Shown piece after piece: positions 37,072-45,403 of a stretch of DNA of 64,000 nucleotides; position 1 is the stretch's first letter, and the number at the start of each line of letters is the position of its first letter. Made by a program: the position numbers and the translations under genes. The notes beneath the pieces were generated by a model. The model was given only the letters and a program-made list of their open reading frames with translations, ran no database searches and was not told where the DNA came from. The DNA lies in NCBI GenBank assembly GCA_030263295.1, contig SZOS01000001.1, forward strand, positions 186,001-250,000. Reading direction: 5' to 3'. Origin of the DNA: Dokdonella_A sp014338185 (lineage in GTDB: Bacteria; Pseudomonadota; Gammaproteobacteria; Xanthomonadales; Rhodanobacteraceae).

Positions 37072-38385
37072 ATGAGGCTCAACACAATCGCGACTTGGTT
37101 GCCGTGCTGGCTGCTGCTGCTGTTTGCCGCGGGCGCGGTGCAGGCACAGGGGCTGAGCATCGACATCGTCAACGGCACCGCCACCGCGACGCCGATCGCG
37201 GTGGTGCCGTTCGGCTACGACGGCGCGGGCCTGCCGCCCGAGGCCAATCCCGGCGAGATCGTGCGTGCCGACCTCGCGCGTTCGGGCCAGTTCCGCACCT
37301 TGCCGCGCGCCGACGTGGTCGAGTTCCCCACGCGCCAGAACGAGATCAAGTTCGCCACCTGGAGCCTGCTCAAGCAGGATTACCTCGTGGTGGGGCGCCT
37401 GGGCGAGGCCGGTGACGGCGTGCAGGTGACCTGGGAACTGTTCGACGTGGTGCGCCAGCAGCGGCTCGCGGGCAGCACGATCAGCGGCCAGCGCAGCGGC
37501 CTGCGCGACATCTCCCACCAGGTCGCCGACGCGGTGTACGAGGCGATCCTGCATGTGCGCGGCGCGTTCTGGACGCGCATCGCCTACATCACCGCGAGCG
37601 GCGTCGCGCCCAATGCGCAGTACGCGCTCATGGTGGCCGATTCGGACGGCTACAACCCGCAGGTTGTGGTGCGCTCGCGCGAGCCGTTGCTGTCGCCGCA
37701 CTGGTCGCCCGACGGCAAGCGCCTGGCCTATGTCTCGTTCGAGAGCGGCAATTCGGCCGTGTACATCCAGGACCTGGCCACCGGCGCGCGCCAGCTGGTG
37801 TCGCACAGCCGCGGCATCAACAGCGCGCCCGCGTTCTCGCCCGACGGCAATCGCCTCGCGCTGAGCCTGTCCAAGGGCGGCAATCCCGACATCTACGTGC
37901 TCGACCTGGGCAGCCGCGCGCTCAGCCAGGTCACGCGCCACTTCGCGATCGACACCGAGCCGGAGTGGGCGCCCGACGGCCAGTCGATCTACTTCACCTC
38001 GGACCGTTCGGGCAAGCCGCAGATCTACCAGGTGGCACCCGGCGGCGGCGAACAGACCCGCGTGACCTTCCAGGGCCAGTACAACGCGAGCGTGAGCGTG
38101 GTCGATGCCAAGGGCCTCAAGCTCGCGATGGTGCAGGGCAACGGAAATGTGTATCGTATTGCGGTTCTTGATCGCGCCACCAACCAGAACACGCTCGTTT
38201 CGCCGGGGACGCAGGACGAGTCACCCAGCTTCGCGCCCAACGGCAGCATGCTCCTGTATGCCGCGAGCGAAGGCTCGCGCGGCGTGCTGTTTGCGGCTTC
38301 GGCCGACGGGCGCGTGCGGCAACGATTGGGCTATGCGCAAGGCGACGTGCGCGAACCTGCTTGGGGGCCGTTCAGGCCGCGCTGA
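37072..38385 (+). CDS. tolB: Tol-Pal system protein TolB
   Basis: Periplasmic beta-propeller that links TolA and Pal. The 437-aa precursor has a signal peptide (WLPCWLLLLFAAGAVQAQG), an N-terminal alpha/beta domain and WD-like propeller blades with repeated SPDG motifs (HWSPDGKRLAYVS, AFSPDGNRLALS, EWAPDGQSIYFTSD). The start at 37072 follows a GGATAGGA ribosome site. Confidence 0.97.
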   Translation: MRLNTIATWLPCWLLLLFAAGAVQAQGLSIDIVNGTATATPIAVVPFGYDGAGLPPEANPGEIVRADLARSGQFRTLPRADVVEFPTRQNEIKFATWSLLKQDYLVVGRLGEAGDGVQVTWELFDVVRQQRLAGSTISGQRSGLRDISHQVADAVYEAILHVRGAFWTRIAYITASGVAPNAQYALMVADSDGYNPQVVVRSREPLLSPHWSPDGKRLAYVSFESGNSAVYIQDLATGARQLVSHSRGINSAPAFSPDGNRLALSLSKGGNPDIYVLDLGSRALSQVTRHFAIDTEPEWAPDGQSIYFTSDRSGKPQIYQVAPGGGEQTRVTFQGQYNASVSVVDAKGLKLAMVQGNGNVYRIAVLDRATNQNTLVSPGTQDESPSFAPNGSMLLYAASEGSRGVLFAASADGRVRQRLGYAQGDVREPAWGPFRPR

Positions 38386-38503
38386 ACATACTGGTTAAGT
38401 TTTCGTTGCGGGCTGCTGGTGCTGTCGGTCGGCGGCCCGTGTTCACCGACGTAGTCCGGGCCAGCGCCCATCCACCCATCATCGATCCAGAGGCGTCACA
38501 TCC

Positions 38504-39010
38504 ATGAACAACACCATTCGTATCGCGTTTTCGGTTCTGCTCGTCACGGGCGTTGCCGCGTGTGCGAAGAAGGCCGTCAAGCCGACCCAGACCGAAGCGC
38601 CGGTCGTGACCGAAACGCAGCCGGTCGCGCCGTCCGGCCGCTACACCCGTGACAGCCTCGACACCGACTCGTGCCTGCGCCAGCGCGTGGTGTACTTCGA
38701 TCTGGACAAGACCGAGATCAAGCCGCAGTTCGAGGCGCAGATCGCGTGCCACGCCGAATACCTGCGCCAGTTCCCCGATGCGCGCGTCACGCTCGAAGGC
38801 AATGCCGACGAGCGCGGTTCGCGCGAGTACAACCTCGGTCTTGGCGAGCGTCGCGGCAACGCGGTGCAGGGTGCGCTCACCGCCGCGGGCGCGGGCTCGG
38901 CCCAGCTCAACGTGGTCAGCTACGGCGAAGAGCGCCCGGTGTGCCGCCAGCACAACGAGGAGTGCTGGTCGAAGAACCGCCGCGTCGAGATCATCTACAC
39001 CGCGAAGTAA
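38504..39010 (+). CDS. pal: Peptidoglycan-associated lipoprotein Pal
   Basis: Outer-membrane lipoprotein that binds peptidoglycan through its OmpA-like domain, 168 aa. The signal peptide ends in a lipobox around VAACAKK (Cys20). The OmpA-like block is seen as VTLEGNADERGSREYNLGLGERR and the C-terminal NRRVEIIY. It is separated from tolB by 118 bases, so it may have its own promoter. Confidence 0.97.
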   Translation: MNNTIRIAFSVLLVTGVAACAKKAVKPTQTEAPVVTETQPVAPSGRYTRDSLDTDSCLRQRVVYFDLDKTEIKPQFEAQIACHAEYLRQFPDARVTLEGNADERGSREYNLGLGERRGNAVQGALTAAGAGSAQLNVVSYGEERPVCRQHNEECWSKNRRVEIIYTAK

Positions 39011-39019
39011 GCGCCCGTG

Positions 39020-39901
39020 ATGGTCGCATTGCGCAAGTTGGGTGCAACGGCAGCCGTACTGGCTGCCGTTGCCATTTGCTCGGCCCCGCTGCAGGCGCAG
39101 GAGCGGCTGTCGCTGTCCGAACGCGTGGCGCGGCTGGAGCAGCAGGCCAATCCGCAGGGCGGCGCGGTCACGCTGGTCAATCGCATCCAGGACCTGCAGG
39201 CGCAGGTGCAGACGCTGCAGGGCCAGGTCGAGGAACTGCAGCACGCGCTCGACGAGGCGCGTCAGCGCAACAAGGAACAATACATCGACCTCGATTCGCG
39301 CCTGGCGCGGCTCGAAGGTCGAGCGCCCGCGCCGGCCGCCGCCGGCGGCGCCGGCACGACCACCACGCCGCAGCCACCCGATGTGGACCTGGGCGGCCCC
39401 GGTGGCGCCACGGCGCCCGCGGCCCCGGCATCGGCCCCGACCGCCGCGCCGGACACGCTCACCGACGCCGATCGCGCGGCGGGCGGTACGCCCGCGGCAG
39501 CGGCCGATCCCGCGGCCGAGTCGAGCACCTACAACGAGGCCTTCGGCGCGCTCAAGGAAGGCCGCTACGCCGAGTCCGCGCGGCGCTTCCAGGGCTTCAT
39601 CGACCAGTATCCCAACAGCGAACTGGCCGGCAATGCCTGGTACTGGCTGGGCGAGTCCTACTACGCGACGCAGAACTATCCGATCGCGCTGGAGGCGTTC
39701 CAGACCCTGCTCACGCGCTATCCGGGCAGCCAGAAGGCGCCCGACGCGCTGCTCAAGGTCGGTTACAGCCAGTACGAGCTCAAGCAGTTCGCGGCCGCGC
39801 GCGACACGCTCGACCAGGTCGTGCAGCGCTATCCCGATTCCACCGTCGCCCGCCTCGCGCAAGGCCGCCTGCGCGCGTTGGCCACCGACGCGGCGCGTTA
39901 A
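39020..39901 (+). CDS. cpoB: Cell division coordinator CpoB (YbgF)
   Basis: Periplasmic protein that couples Tol with PBP1B. The 293-aa precursor has a signal peptide cut after about AICSAPLQAQ, a coiled coil (residues 30-95), an Ala/Pro-rich linker and three TPR-like repeats (AFGALKEGRYAESARRFQGFI; AWYWLGESYYATQNY; ALLKVGYSQYELKQF). ATG 39020 is preferred to GTG 39017. It is the last gene of the tol-pal cluster. Confidence 0.95.
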   Translation: MVALRKLGATAAVLAAVAICSAPLQAQERLSLSERVARLEQQANPQGGAVTLVNRIQDLQAQVQTLQGQVEELQHALDEARQRNKEQYIDLDSRLARLEGRAPAPAAAGGAGTTTTPQPPDVDLGGPGGATAPAAPASAPTAAPDTLTDADRAAGGTPAAAADPAAESSTYNEAFGALKEGRYAESARRFQGFIDQYPNSELAGNAWYWLGESYYATQNYPIALEAFQTLLTRYPGSQKAPDALLKVGYSQYELKQFAAARDTLDQVVQRYPDSTVARLAQGRLRALATDAAR

Positions 39902-40065
39902 GGGTCCGCGGGTGTCGCGGGTCCCAGGCCGGTCCAGCAAGGGTCGGACGTGATGCAGCCACGCCTGCTCCCCGACCACGCCAACGCGTGCGCGCACGGG
40001 CCCGGCGCGCGACGCGCACGTCGCGCGGCACCTGTGCCGTGCCACGAGCGGCGGACCGCGCGCTG

Positions 40066-40761
40066 ATGCACGCCGCCGACCACGCCATCGCCGACGCCGC
40101 CGGACCCGCCGCCGCGGCCGAGCCACGCCTGCGCGTGAGCGAGATCTTCCTGTCGCTGCAGGGCGAAGCCGACGCGGTCGGCTGGCCCACGGTGTTCGTG
40201 CGGCTGGTCGGTTGCCCGCTGCGCTGCAGCTGGTGCGACACGACCTATGCCTTCCATGGCGGGCAGTGGCACACGCTCGATGCGATCCTCGCCGAGGTCG
40301 CGCGCCAGCGCGTGCGCCACGTGTGCGTGACCGGCGGCGAGCCACTCGCGCAGAAGCGTTGCCTGGACCTGCTCGCGCGGCTGTGCGACGCGGGCTACGA
40401 GGTGTCGCTGGAGACCTCGGGCGCACTGGACATCGCCGCGGTCGACGTGCGCGTGCGCAAGGTGATGGACCTCAAGGCACCCGGCTCGGGCGAAGCCGCG
40501 CGCAACCTGTGGAGCAACCTCGACCATCTGTTGCCGCACGACCAGATCAAGATCGTGGTCGCCGATCGCGCCGACTACGACTGGGCGGTGGCACGCCTGC
40601 GCGAGTACGCGCTCGAGCGACGCTGCACCGTGCTGCTGTCACCCGTGCACGGCCGGCTCGAGCCACGCGAATTGGCGCAGTGGATCCTTGCCGACCGTCT
40701 GCCCGTGCGTTTCCAGTTGCAGTTGCACAAGCAGCTGTGGGGCGATGTGCCCGGCCACTGA
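40066..40761 (+). CDS. queE: 7-carboxy-7-deazaguanine synthase QueE
   Basis: Radical-SAM enzyme of queuosine synthesis that forms 7-carboxy-7-deazaguanine. The cluster motif CxxxCxxC is CPLRCSWCDT (near residue 50), followed by the VCVTGGEPLAQ block. The 231-aa length is the shorter gammaproteobacterial form. ATG 40066 was chosen just before the SEIFLSLQGE block. It is followed after one base by queC, a conserved pair. Confidence 0.95.
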   Translation: MHAADHAIADAAGPAAAAEPRLRVSEIFLSLQGEADAVGWPTVFVRLVGCPLRCSWCDTTYAFHGGQWHTLDAILAEVARQRVRHVCVTGGEPLAQKRCLDLLARLCDAGYEVSLETSGALDIAAVDVRVRKVMDLKAPGSGEAARNLWSNLDHLLPHDQIKIVVADRADYDWAVARLREYALERRCTVLLSPVHGRLEPRELAQWILADRLPVRFQLQLHKQLWGDVPGH

Positions 40762-40762
40762 C

Positions 40763-41446
40763 ATGAGCGCGCAGTCCCAGTCCGCGCATGCGGTCGTGCT
40801 CGTGTCCGGAGGCATGGACTCGGCGGTCACGCTGGCGCTCGCGCGCGAGCAGGGCCTGGTGTGCCATGCGCTGGGCGTGGACTACGGCCAGCGTCACGCC
40901 GCGGAGCTCGCGGCCGCGCGTGAGGTGGCGGCGAGCCTCGGCGCGGTCGAGCACAAGCTGGTGCGGGTCGACCTGCGCAGCATCGGCGGCTCCGCGCTCA
41001 CCGCCGACATCGCGGTGCCCGAGCACGGTGGACCGGGCATCCCCGTGACCTACGTGCCCGCGCGCAACACCATCATGTTGTCGATCGCGCTGGGCTGGGC
41101 CGAAGTGCTCGGCGCGCGCGAGATCCATTGCGGCGTCAATGCGGTCGATTACTCGGGCTATCCCGATTGCCGGCCCGCGTTCATCACCGCCTTCGAGGCA
41201 TTGGCCAACCTTGCCACCAAGGCCGGCGTCGAGGGTGCGCGGCTGCGCGTGCAGGCACCGCTCATGCACATGAGCAAGGCCGACATCGTGCGCGCCGGCG
41301 TGCGCCTGGGCGTGGACTTTGCGCTCACGGTGTCGTGCTACCAGGCCGACGCCGCCGGCCGCGCCTGCGGCCATTGCGATGCCTGCCACCTGCGCGCCGA
41401 AGGCTTCCGCGCCGCCGGCGTCGCCGACCCGACACGCTATCGTTGA
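40763..41446 (+). CDS. queC: 7-cyano-7-deazaguanine synthase QueC
   Basis: ATP-dependent synthase that converts the carboxy-deazaguanine to preQ0. The 227-aa protein has the PP-loop VVLVSGGMDSAVTLAL, the GVDYGQRH block and C-terminal zinc cysteines (SCYQADAAGRACGHCDACHLR). No preQ1 riboswitch was seen upstream of the pair. Confidence 0.96.
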   Translation: MSAQSQSAHAVVLVSGGMDSAVTLALAREQGLVCHALGVDYGQRHAAELAAAREVAASLGAVEHKLVRVDLRSIGGSALTADIAVPEHGGPGIPVTYVPARNTIMLSIALGWAEVLGAREIHCGVNAVDYSGYPDCRPAFITAFEALANLATKAGVEGARLRVQAPLMHMSKADIVRAGVRLGVDFALTVSCYQADAAGRACGHCDACHLRAEGFRAAGVADPTRYR

Positions 41447-41567
41447 ACGCGGTGCGCAGGTACACTCGCGCCCCTCGCATGGCAAGGCATGCCGGCATCA
41501 CGCCGACGCTGCCCGCGCCCGGTGCCGAGGCACGCGCGCAGCGCCCGCACTGCGGTGCGTTGGACAG

Positions 41568-41642
41568 GGGCCGTTAGCTCAGCGGTAGAGCAGTGGACTT
41601 TTAATCCATTGGTCGATGGTTCGATCCCATCACGGCCCACCA
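41568..41642 (+). tRNA. tRNA-Lys (anticodon UUU)
   Basis: A 75-base cloverleaf: acceptor GGGCCGT pairs with ACGGCCC, the D arm is GCTC/GAGC, the anticodon arm is GTGGA-CTTTTAA-TCCAT with anticodon TTT, and the T arm is GATGG-TTCGATC-CCATC. The 3' CCA is encoded. No copy of its 3' end was found across the island, so it does not look like the island's attachment site. Confidence 0.97.
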
Positions 41643-42238
41643 CACAGATCCACGAGGACAGACGCCGCGTTGGACGCGCTTGGTCGAGCGAGGGCAGCGG
41701 GCTCGTTGCGACTCGAGTATGGATCGAGCCGCATCCAGAGCCTCCTGCACAGCTTGGGTGGGCGCTTCGTGCATGCGTTTGAAGGTCCGTGCCCGTGCAT
41801 CAACCGTGCGGGCCTGATCGCGGAGAATGACACCCGGTGCCACCGAGGTGCACCGCTGCGTTCGTGCTTGCTCAGGCAACCTTCGCCGACCGCGTGGGCA
41901 TGCCTCCGGATGTCAGTGGCAGTCCTGCCGGGCGACAACGGCTCGCATTGCCTCATCCGGCATCGCCAGCACGAGACCAAGGCGTTCGGCAGGCATGGCT
42001 CGAACGCCGAACGTGCTGCCGGTGGTAACGGACCGCTTCCATCCCTTGTGCGCGAGGCCCCGGATCATGATGCCGAAGTGACCGGTTGGGCCACGCATCG
42101 CAACCGCGGGCGGCGAGCGCCTGGCGATGCGGCGGCGGTGAAGTGCAGCGCGCGACCGCGCACCGCCGGTGGGTGAGCGCAAGCGGGCTGCACCCGGCGT
42201 GAGGCGCGCGCCTGCGATGGCCGGCGCCCAACGCGTCG
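41643..42238. other. Intergenic stretch between tRNA-Lys and the Rnk-family gene
   Basis: About 600 bases with no intact gene. The only content I can support is the decayed higB-like sequence on the minus strand at 41800-42068. Open frames on the plus strand are rich in rare residues and match nothing I know. Confidence 0.5.
41800..42068 (-). pseudogene. Decayed HigB/RelE-family toxin gene
   Basis: From ATG 42068 the frame reads MIRGLAHKGWKRSVTTGST and continues with ERLGLVLAMPDEA. This matches the HigB start pattern MIxxFxHKGLKRxxExGSxxGIxxxHAxRLxxxLxxLDxA. The frame then stops at 41913. A shifted frame continues with a phrase SGAPRWHRVSFS that recalls the HigB block SGNWRVTFRF. At least one frameshift and several lost residues make it a pseudogene. 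No convincing higA follows. The match is by eye only. Confidence 0.55.
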
Positions 42239-42658
42239 TCAGCGGTGCAGTTGTCCGGCCGCCTCGGGCTGGAACGTGACCGCGGTGACACGCAAGCGCA
42301 GCGGCTGGCCGTCGGGCGTGGTCCAGTCGATGGTCTGGCCCGTGGTGAGGCCGAGCAGCGCGGCGCCGACCGGCGCGAGCACCGACACGCGGCCCTTGGC
42401 CGCATCGGCCTCGGCCGGATAGCACAGCGTGAGCACGTGCTGCTTGCCGCCGATCTCCTCCACGCAGGTCACGGTCGAGTTCATCGTCACCAGGTTGTCC
42501 GGAATCTTCTCGGGCGCAACCACGTTGGCACGGTCGAGCTCGTCGCGCAGCGCGTGCGCGGTCGCGTTGTGCTGCCACTGCGGCGTGTCCAGCAGCGCGT
42601 CGAGGCGATCGAAATCGCGGCTGCTCAGGGTGATCGGTGGGGACGCCTTCTGCGACAT
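42239..42658 (-). CDS. Rnk/GreA-family protein (nucleoside diphosphate kinase regulator-like)
   Basis: The 139-aa protein has a short N-terminal helical part (LSSRDFDRLDALLDTP) and a C-terminal GreA/GreB-like FKBP-type domain with VCYPAEAD-like LCYPAEADAAKGRVSVLAPVGAALLGL and TPDGQPLRLRVTAV. Rnk binds RNA polymerase near the secondary channel but lacks the long coiled coil of GreA, as here. The start at 42658 follows GGAG with a six-base spacing. Its composition matches the core genome, so it may mark the original chromosome next to dusA. Confidence 0.87.
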   Translation of the reverse strand: MSQKASPPITLSSRDFDRLDALLDTPQWQHNATAHALRDELDRANVVAPEKIPDNLVTMNSTVTCVEEIGGKQHVLTLCYPAEADAAKGRVSVLAPVGAALLGLTTGQTIDWTTPDGQPLRLRVTAVTFQPEAAGQLHR

Positions 42659-42901
42659 GCTGCGCTCCAATGCGAAAAGCGGCGCACCAAGGCGCCGTCC
42701 GGAGATGGGGACAAGTTGCCAGCGACACTAGCCGGTGCCGCGGCGCGATTCAAGCTTGACGGGCCGCCGTCGCGCCAGTGCCGAGAGGCGCCTGCGCGGC
42801 GGCCTGCGGCCGCTGCCGGACGCGCCGGATCCGGCGCCGGTCGCGCCCCGCCGCACGAGCGGCGACAATGCCTGTCCGCCCAGCTCCGATTCGCCGAGCC
42901 C

Positions 42902-43018
42902 ATGCCCATGTCTTCATTGGCCAGCCACGCCGCCAGCCGCCAGTTCTGGCGCGCGCAGCAGCGCAGGTGGCTGACCCGTCAGCGTTCGTGCGGAACGGAG
43001 CGGATGTTTCGTTTGAGC
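42902..43018 (+). pseudogene. Possible native dusA 5' fragment
   Basis: From ATG 42902 (or 42908) the frame encodes about 39 residues ending SCGTERMFRLS. It has three links to dusA. First, SCGT and the 13 bases around it (42985-42997) recur in the same codon phase in the dusA remnant at 50980-50992. Second, RLS is the tripeptide just before VAPMMDW in both downstream dusA copies. Third, the frame breaks exactly where that block should begin. A -10-like GACAAT lies 33 bases upstream. The rest of the N-terminus is not recognised, so this remains a hypothesis. Confidence 0.4.
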
Positions 43019-43040
43019 GGCTTGCAACGGCAGGTACTAT
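43013..43040 (+). promoter_or_regulatory. Possible sigma-70 promoter of the defence operon
   Basis: TTGAGC at 43013-43018, a 16-base spacer and TACTAT at 43035-43040, 35 bases before the start at 43075. The -35 would lie in the possible dusA fragment, so the operon may use a junction promoter. Weak evidence. Confidence 0.35.
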
Positions 43041-43074
43041 CTGGAGCAAAGGCAATAGCAACGGGGAAAACAGG

Positions 43075-44091
43075 ATGGCCAAGGCCGCGATTGCCGATAT
43101 CCGCCAGGCGATACTCAGGGACGTGCCCGCCGACGGTAGCGCCGTCGGCAATATCCGCCTGCGCGAGCGGATTCCCGCGCGGCTGGGTGTCGAGGTCGGC
43201 GAGGACGACTACTTCGCGGCGCGTGATGCGCTGGTGGCCGACGGCGTGCTGGCCACCGGCCGCGGACGCGGTGGTTCGGTCCACCGGGTGATGGACAGCG
43301 CGCCGGTCTTGACGCTTGAAACCCAGGAAATCCCCGTCTCGGCCAAGGCGCCCAAGCCGCAGCAGTCCGGCCTGGCGCTGCCCAAGCGCAAGCCCGGCGA
43401 ACCGGCCAAGGCACCGCGCAAGGGTGAGGACGGCGTGCAGGTCATCGCCTACCAGCACGACCAGAAGCGCCGCAACAACCCGGACGTGGGCGTGGTGACG
43501 CCCGAGACCGACCCCGAGCAGCCGAAAACCACCTGGGCCTATGACCCGCACATCGACCCGGCGCTGCAGTTCGACAGCGCGCGCGCCACGGTCGAAACAT
43601 TGATCGACGACGCGCTGGCCAGCGGTGACGCCGACACCCAGCGCGCCGCGCTGGAAACGCTCAAGCGCATGGCCGCGCCCTACCTCAACTGGGCCGGCAA
43701 GGCCGAGCGCACGAGTTTCGAGGTGGATACCGTGTCCCTGCACGTGCACGTGCACGTGCACGAGCGCATCGATCCGGCCAGCATCCTCGCCGCGGTGCGC
43801 AAGCGCATGCGCAAGGACCAGGGCGAACACGGCGGTACCGCCGACCTGTTCCGCGCCTGGTTCGAGGAGCCGCTGCCCTGCCGCGAGGCCATCGAGTTCT
43901 ACAAGCACGACCGCGGCTGGGCCAACCGGCTGGTGGCCGGCGATTCGCTGCTGGTGATGAACTCGCTGCTGCAGAAGGAGGGTATGGCCGGGCAGGTGCA
44001 GATGATCAGCATCGGAGCCGTGAGCCACGTCGTACGGAAAGCATCGCTAGAGTGCGGCCCGCAAGCCATTACGGGAGACTCCTTTCAATGA
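43075..44091 (+). pseudogene. N-terminal part of a restriction-modification DNA methyltransferase (catalytic core missing)
   Basis: The 338-aa open frame starts after GGGGAAAACAGG. Residues 1-65 look like a small winged-helix region (RERIPARLGVEVGEDDYFAARDAL). Later blocks match the N-terminal region of large Mod-type site-specific adenine methyltransferases: YQHDQKRRNNPDVGVVTPET, AERTSFEVDTVSLHVHV, ERIDPASILAAVRKR, and the entry to the catalytic domain RLVAGDSLLVMNSLLQKEG followed by GQVQMI. In intact relatives the next residues are YIDPPYG, the catalytic motif. Here the frame instead reads SIGAVSHVV and stops after about 25 residues. The DPPY motif and the rest of the catalytic core are absent. 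The stop overlaps the start of the HNH gene (ATGA). Confidence 0.82.
43741..43763 (+). repeat. Short CACGTG tandem repeat in the methyltransferase fragment
   Basis: Three CACGTG units plus a partial one encode His-Val pairs (HVHVHVH), where relatives have a single HVH. The 6-base unit keeps the frame, so it cannot switch expression by slippage. Confidence 0.8.
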
Positions 44092-45029
44092 AGTTCTGGG
44101 TAGGCGTTACCGACAACAACTGGTATCAGTTCCTAGCGAACCGTGACTTCGAAGAGGTCAACTTCTGGCAGCCAAGTGCACGACCATTGTTCGTAAATCC
44201 TGAAGTAGGCATGCCATTCCTATTCAAGTTGAAACGTCCGGCGAACCACATTGCGGGAGGTGGATACTTTGTTGCACATAGTGTGTTTCCACTCTCACTG
44301 GCGTGGGAAATTTTTGGGGAGAAGAATGGGGCAAGAAGCCTCGATGAGCTAAGAGAGACCATCAGCCCTCATGTGTCAGATGCTCGCCGTGACCCTGACA
44401 TCGGATGTACGGTCCTCTCCAATCCGTTTTTCATGGACAAGTTCTCGTGGATGCATGACCCTCCTGGCTGGTCGCCGAACATCGTTAGAGGTAAACATTA
44501 CGACACGGAGGAAGGCGCGGGGTTAGAAATATGGAATCGAGTCATAAGGTATTTCGTGATGCCGGGTTCTGGCTCGAAAGTATCTGACAGTGCCACTCTC
44601 TCCGGCGGCAGCGAAGCAAAAGTAAAGTTCGGCGCCCCGGTCTTACAGAAGCCACGCATCGGGCAATCGACATTTCGCGTCAGGGTTACAGATGCGTACA
44701 AGAGAAGGTGCGCAATGACGGGCGAGAGCACGCTAGTGGTGTTGGAGGCCGCTCACATCGTTCCATACTCGAAGGCTGAAGGCTCGCACGACGTTTCAAA
44801 CGGCATGCTTCTTCGTTCTGACTTTCATCGATTGTTCGATAGAGGCTTGGTATCTGTTACGCCACAGTATCTAGTGAGAGTGAGCCCGCGAATCAAAGAG
44901 GCTTACTTCAATGGAAAGGCCTACTATCGACTCGACAACCAGCCACTGCAGGCCTTGCCAGACAATGCTTCATTAAGGCCAGATCGAGATCGCCTAGACT
45001 GGCATTTCCGCAATTGCTTTCAGGCATGA
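44088..45029 (+). CDS. HNH endonuclease with an N-terminal PUA/EVE-like region
   Basis: The 313-aa protein ends in an HNH_2-type nuclease: YKRRCAMTG (Cys208), LEAAHIVPYSKA (His223), a SNGM block (Asn238) and FHRLFDRG (His247). The N-terminal 150 residues begin KFWVGVTDNNWYQFL and contain VNFWQPS, FLFKLK, HIAGGGYFV and LAWEIFGEKNGA, a fold I associate with predicted restriction endonucleases (COG3440-like). It may read modified bases; that part is inference. Three lines I counted in this insert average about 50% G+C, against 70% in the flank, and codon use is also less GC-biased. It is coupled to the methyltransferase fragment by an ATGA overlap and followed by a MazG-like gene. Confidence 0.82.
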   Translation: MKFWVGVTDNNWYQFLANRDFEEVNFWQPSARPLFVNPEVGMPFLFKLKRPANHIAGGGYFVAHSVFPLSLAWEIFGEKNGARSLDELRETISPHVSDARRDPDIGCTVLSNPFFMDKFSWMHDPPGWSPNIVRGKHYDTEEGAGLEIWNRVIRYFVMPGSGSKVSDSATLSGGSEAKVKFGAPVLQKPRIGQSTFRVRVTDAYKRRCAMTGESTLVVLEAAHIVPYSKAEGSHDVSNGMLLRSDFHRLFDRGLVSVTPQYLVRVSPRIKEAYFNGKAYYRLDNQPLQALPDNASLRPDRDRLDWHFRNCFQA

Positions 45030-45033
45030 CGTG

Positions 45034-45378
45034 ATGCTTTCAAAAGACGTGCTGGCCGCCCTTTTGGCCTTCAGAAGCAATCGTGAGTGGGAGAAGTTCC
45101 ACACGGCAAAGAACTTGGCCGCCTCAATCAGCATTGAGGCAAGTGAGCTATTGGAGATTTTTCAATGGTGCAGTGATGCGGAGATCAATGCCGTTTCTCA
45201 TTCGAGGCGTGCGGACATTGAAAGAGAGGTGGCGGACGTTGTGATACTGCTGTCGTATTTCTGCAACGATTTGCAAATCGACTTGGAGAGGTGCGTCAGA
45301 GAAAAGCTAGCTGAGAATGATCGGAAGTACCCTGTCGACAAGGCGAAGGGTCGCGCCACAAAGTACGATCAACTCTGA
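45034..45378 (+). CDS. MazG-like nucleotide pyrophosphohydrolase
   Basis: The 114-aa all-helical protein has the EXXE...EXXD metal motif of the MazG/dCTPase superfamily: Glu35 and Glu38 in IEASELLEIFQW, Glu65 and Asp68 in EREVADVVILL. The block WEKFHTAKNLAASISIEA is typical of the small RS21-C6-like group that hydrolyses (d)NTPs to NMP and pyrophosphate. Low-GC like the HNH gene, and five bases after it, so the two form a unit. In a defence context it could deplete or clean modified nucleotides, which is inference. Confidence 0.85.
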   Translation: MLSKDVLAALLAFRSNREWEKFHTAKNLAASISIEASELLEIFQWCSDAEINAVSHSRRADIEREVADVVILLSYFCNDLQIDLERCVREKLAENDRKYPVDKAKGRATKYDQL

Positions 45379-45403
45379 TTCGGAAGCTTTGACTCAGGCA
45401 TTA

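Larger units (their letters stand above)
42659..43074. other. Gap holding the left boundary of the dusA-linked island
   Basis: It contains a GACAAT -10-like element (42864-42869), a short open start at 42902 that may be the native dusA 5' end, and then island sequence from about 43019. From 42659 to 42860 I see nothing recognisable. Confidence 0.45.

Noticed and set aside
41568..41642. tRNA-Lys as attachment site of the island
   Set aside because: I found no copy of its 3' end at the right side of the island, whereas dusA carries a clear repeat.
41601..41879. Possible higA remnant (phrase APGVILRDQ on the minus strand)
   Set aside because: It overlaps in another frame the part assigned to higB, and the resemblance to HigA PGEILREE is too short.
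41616..42176. 186-codon plus-strand frame after tRNA-Lys
   Set aside because: It begins inside the tRNA, has unusual composition and no family resemblance, and overlaps the decayed higB sequence.
43741..43763. CACGTG repeat as a phase-variation switch
   Set aside because: The unit is six bases, so changes in copy number keep the frame.
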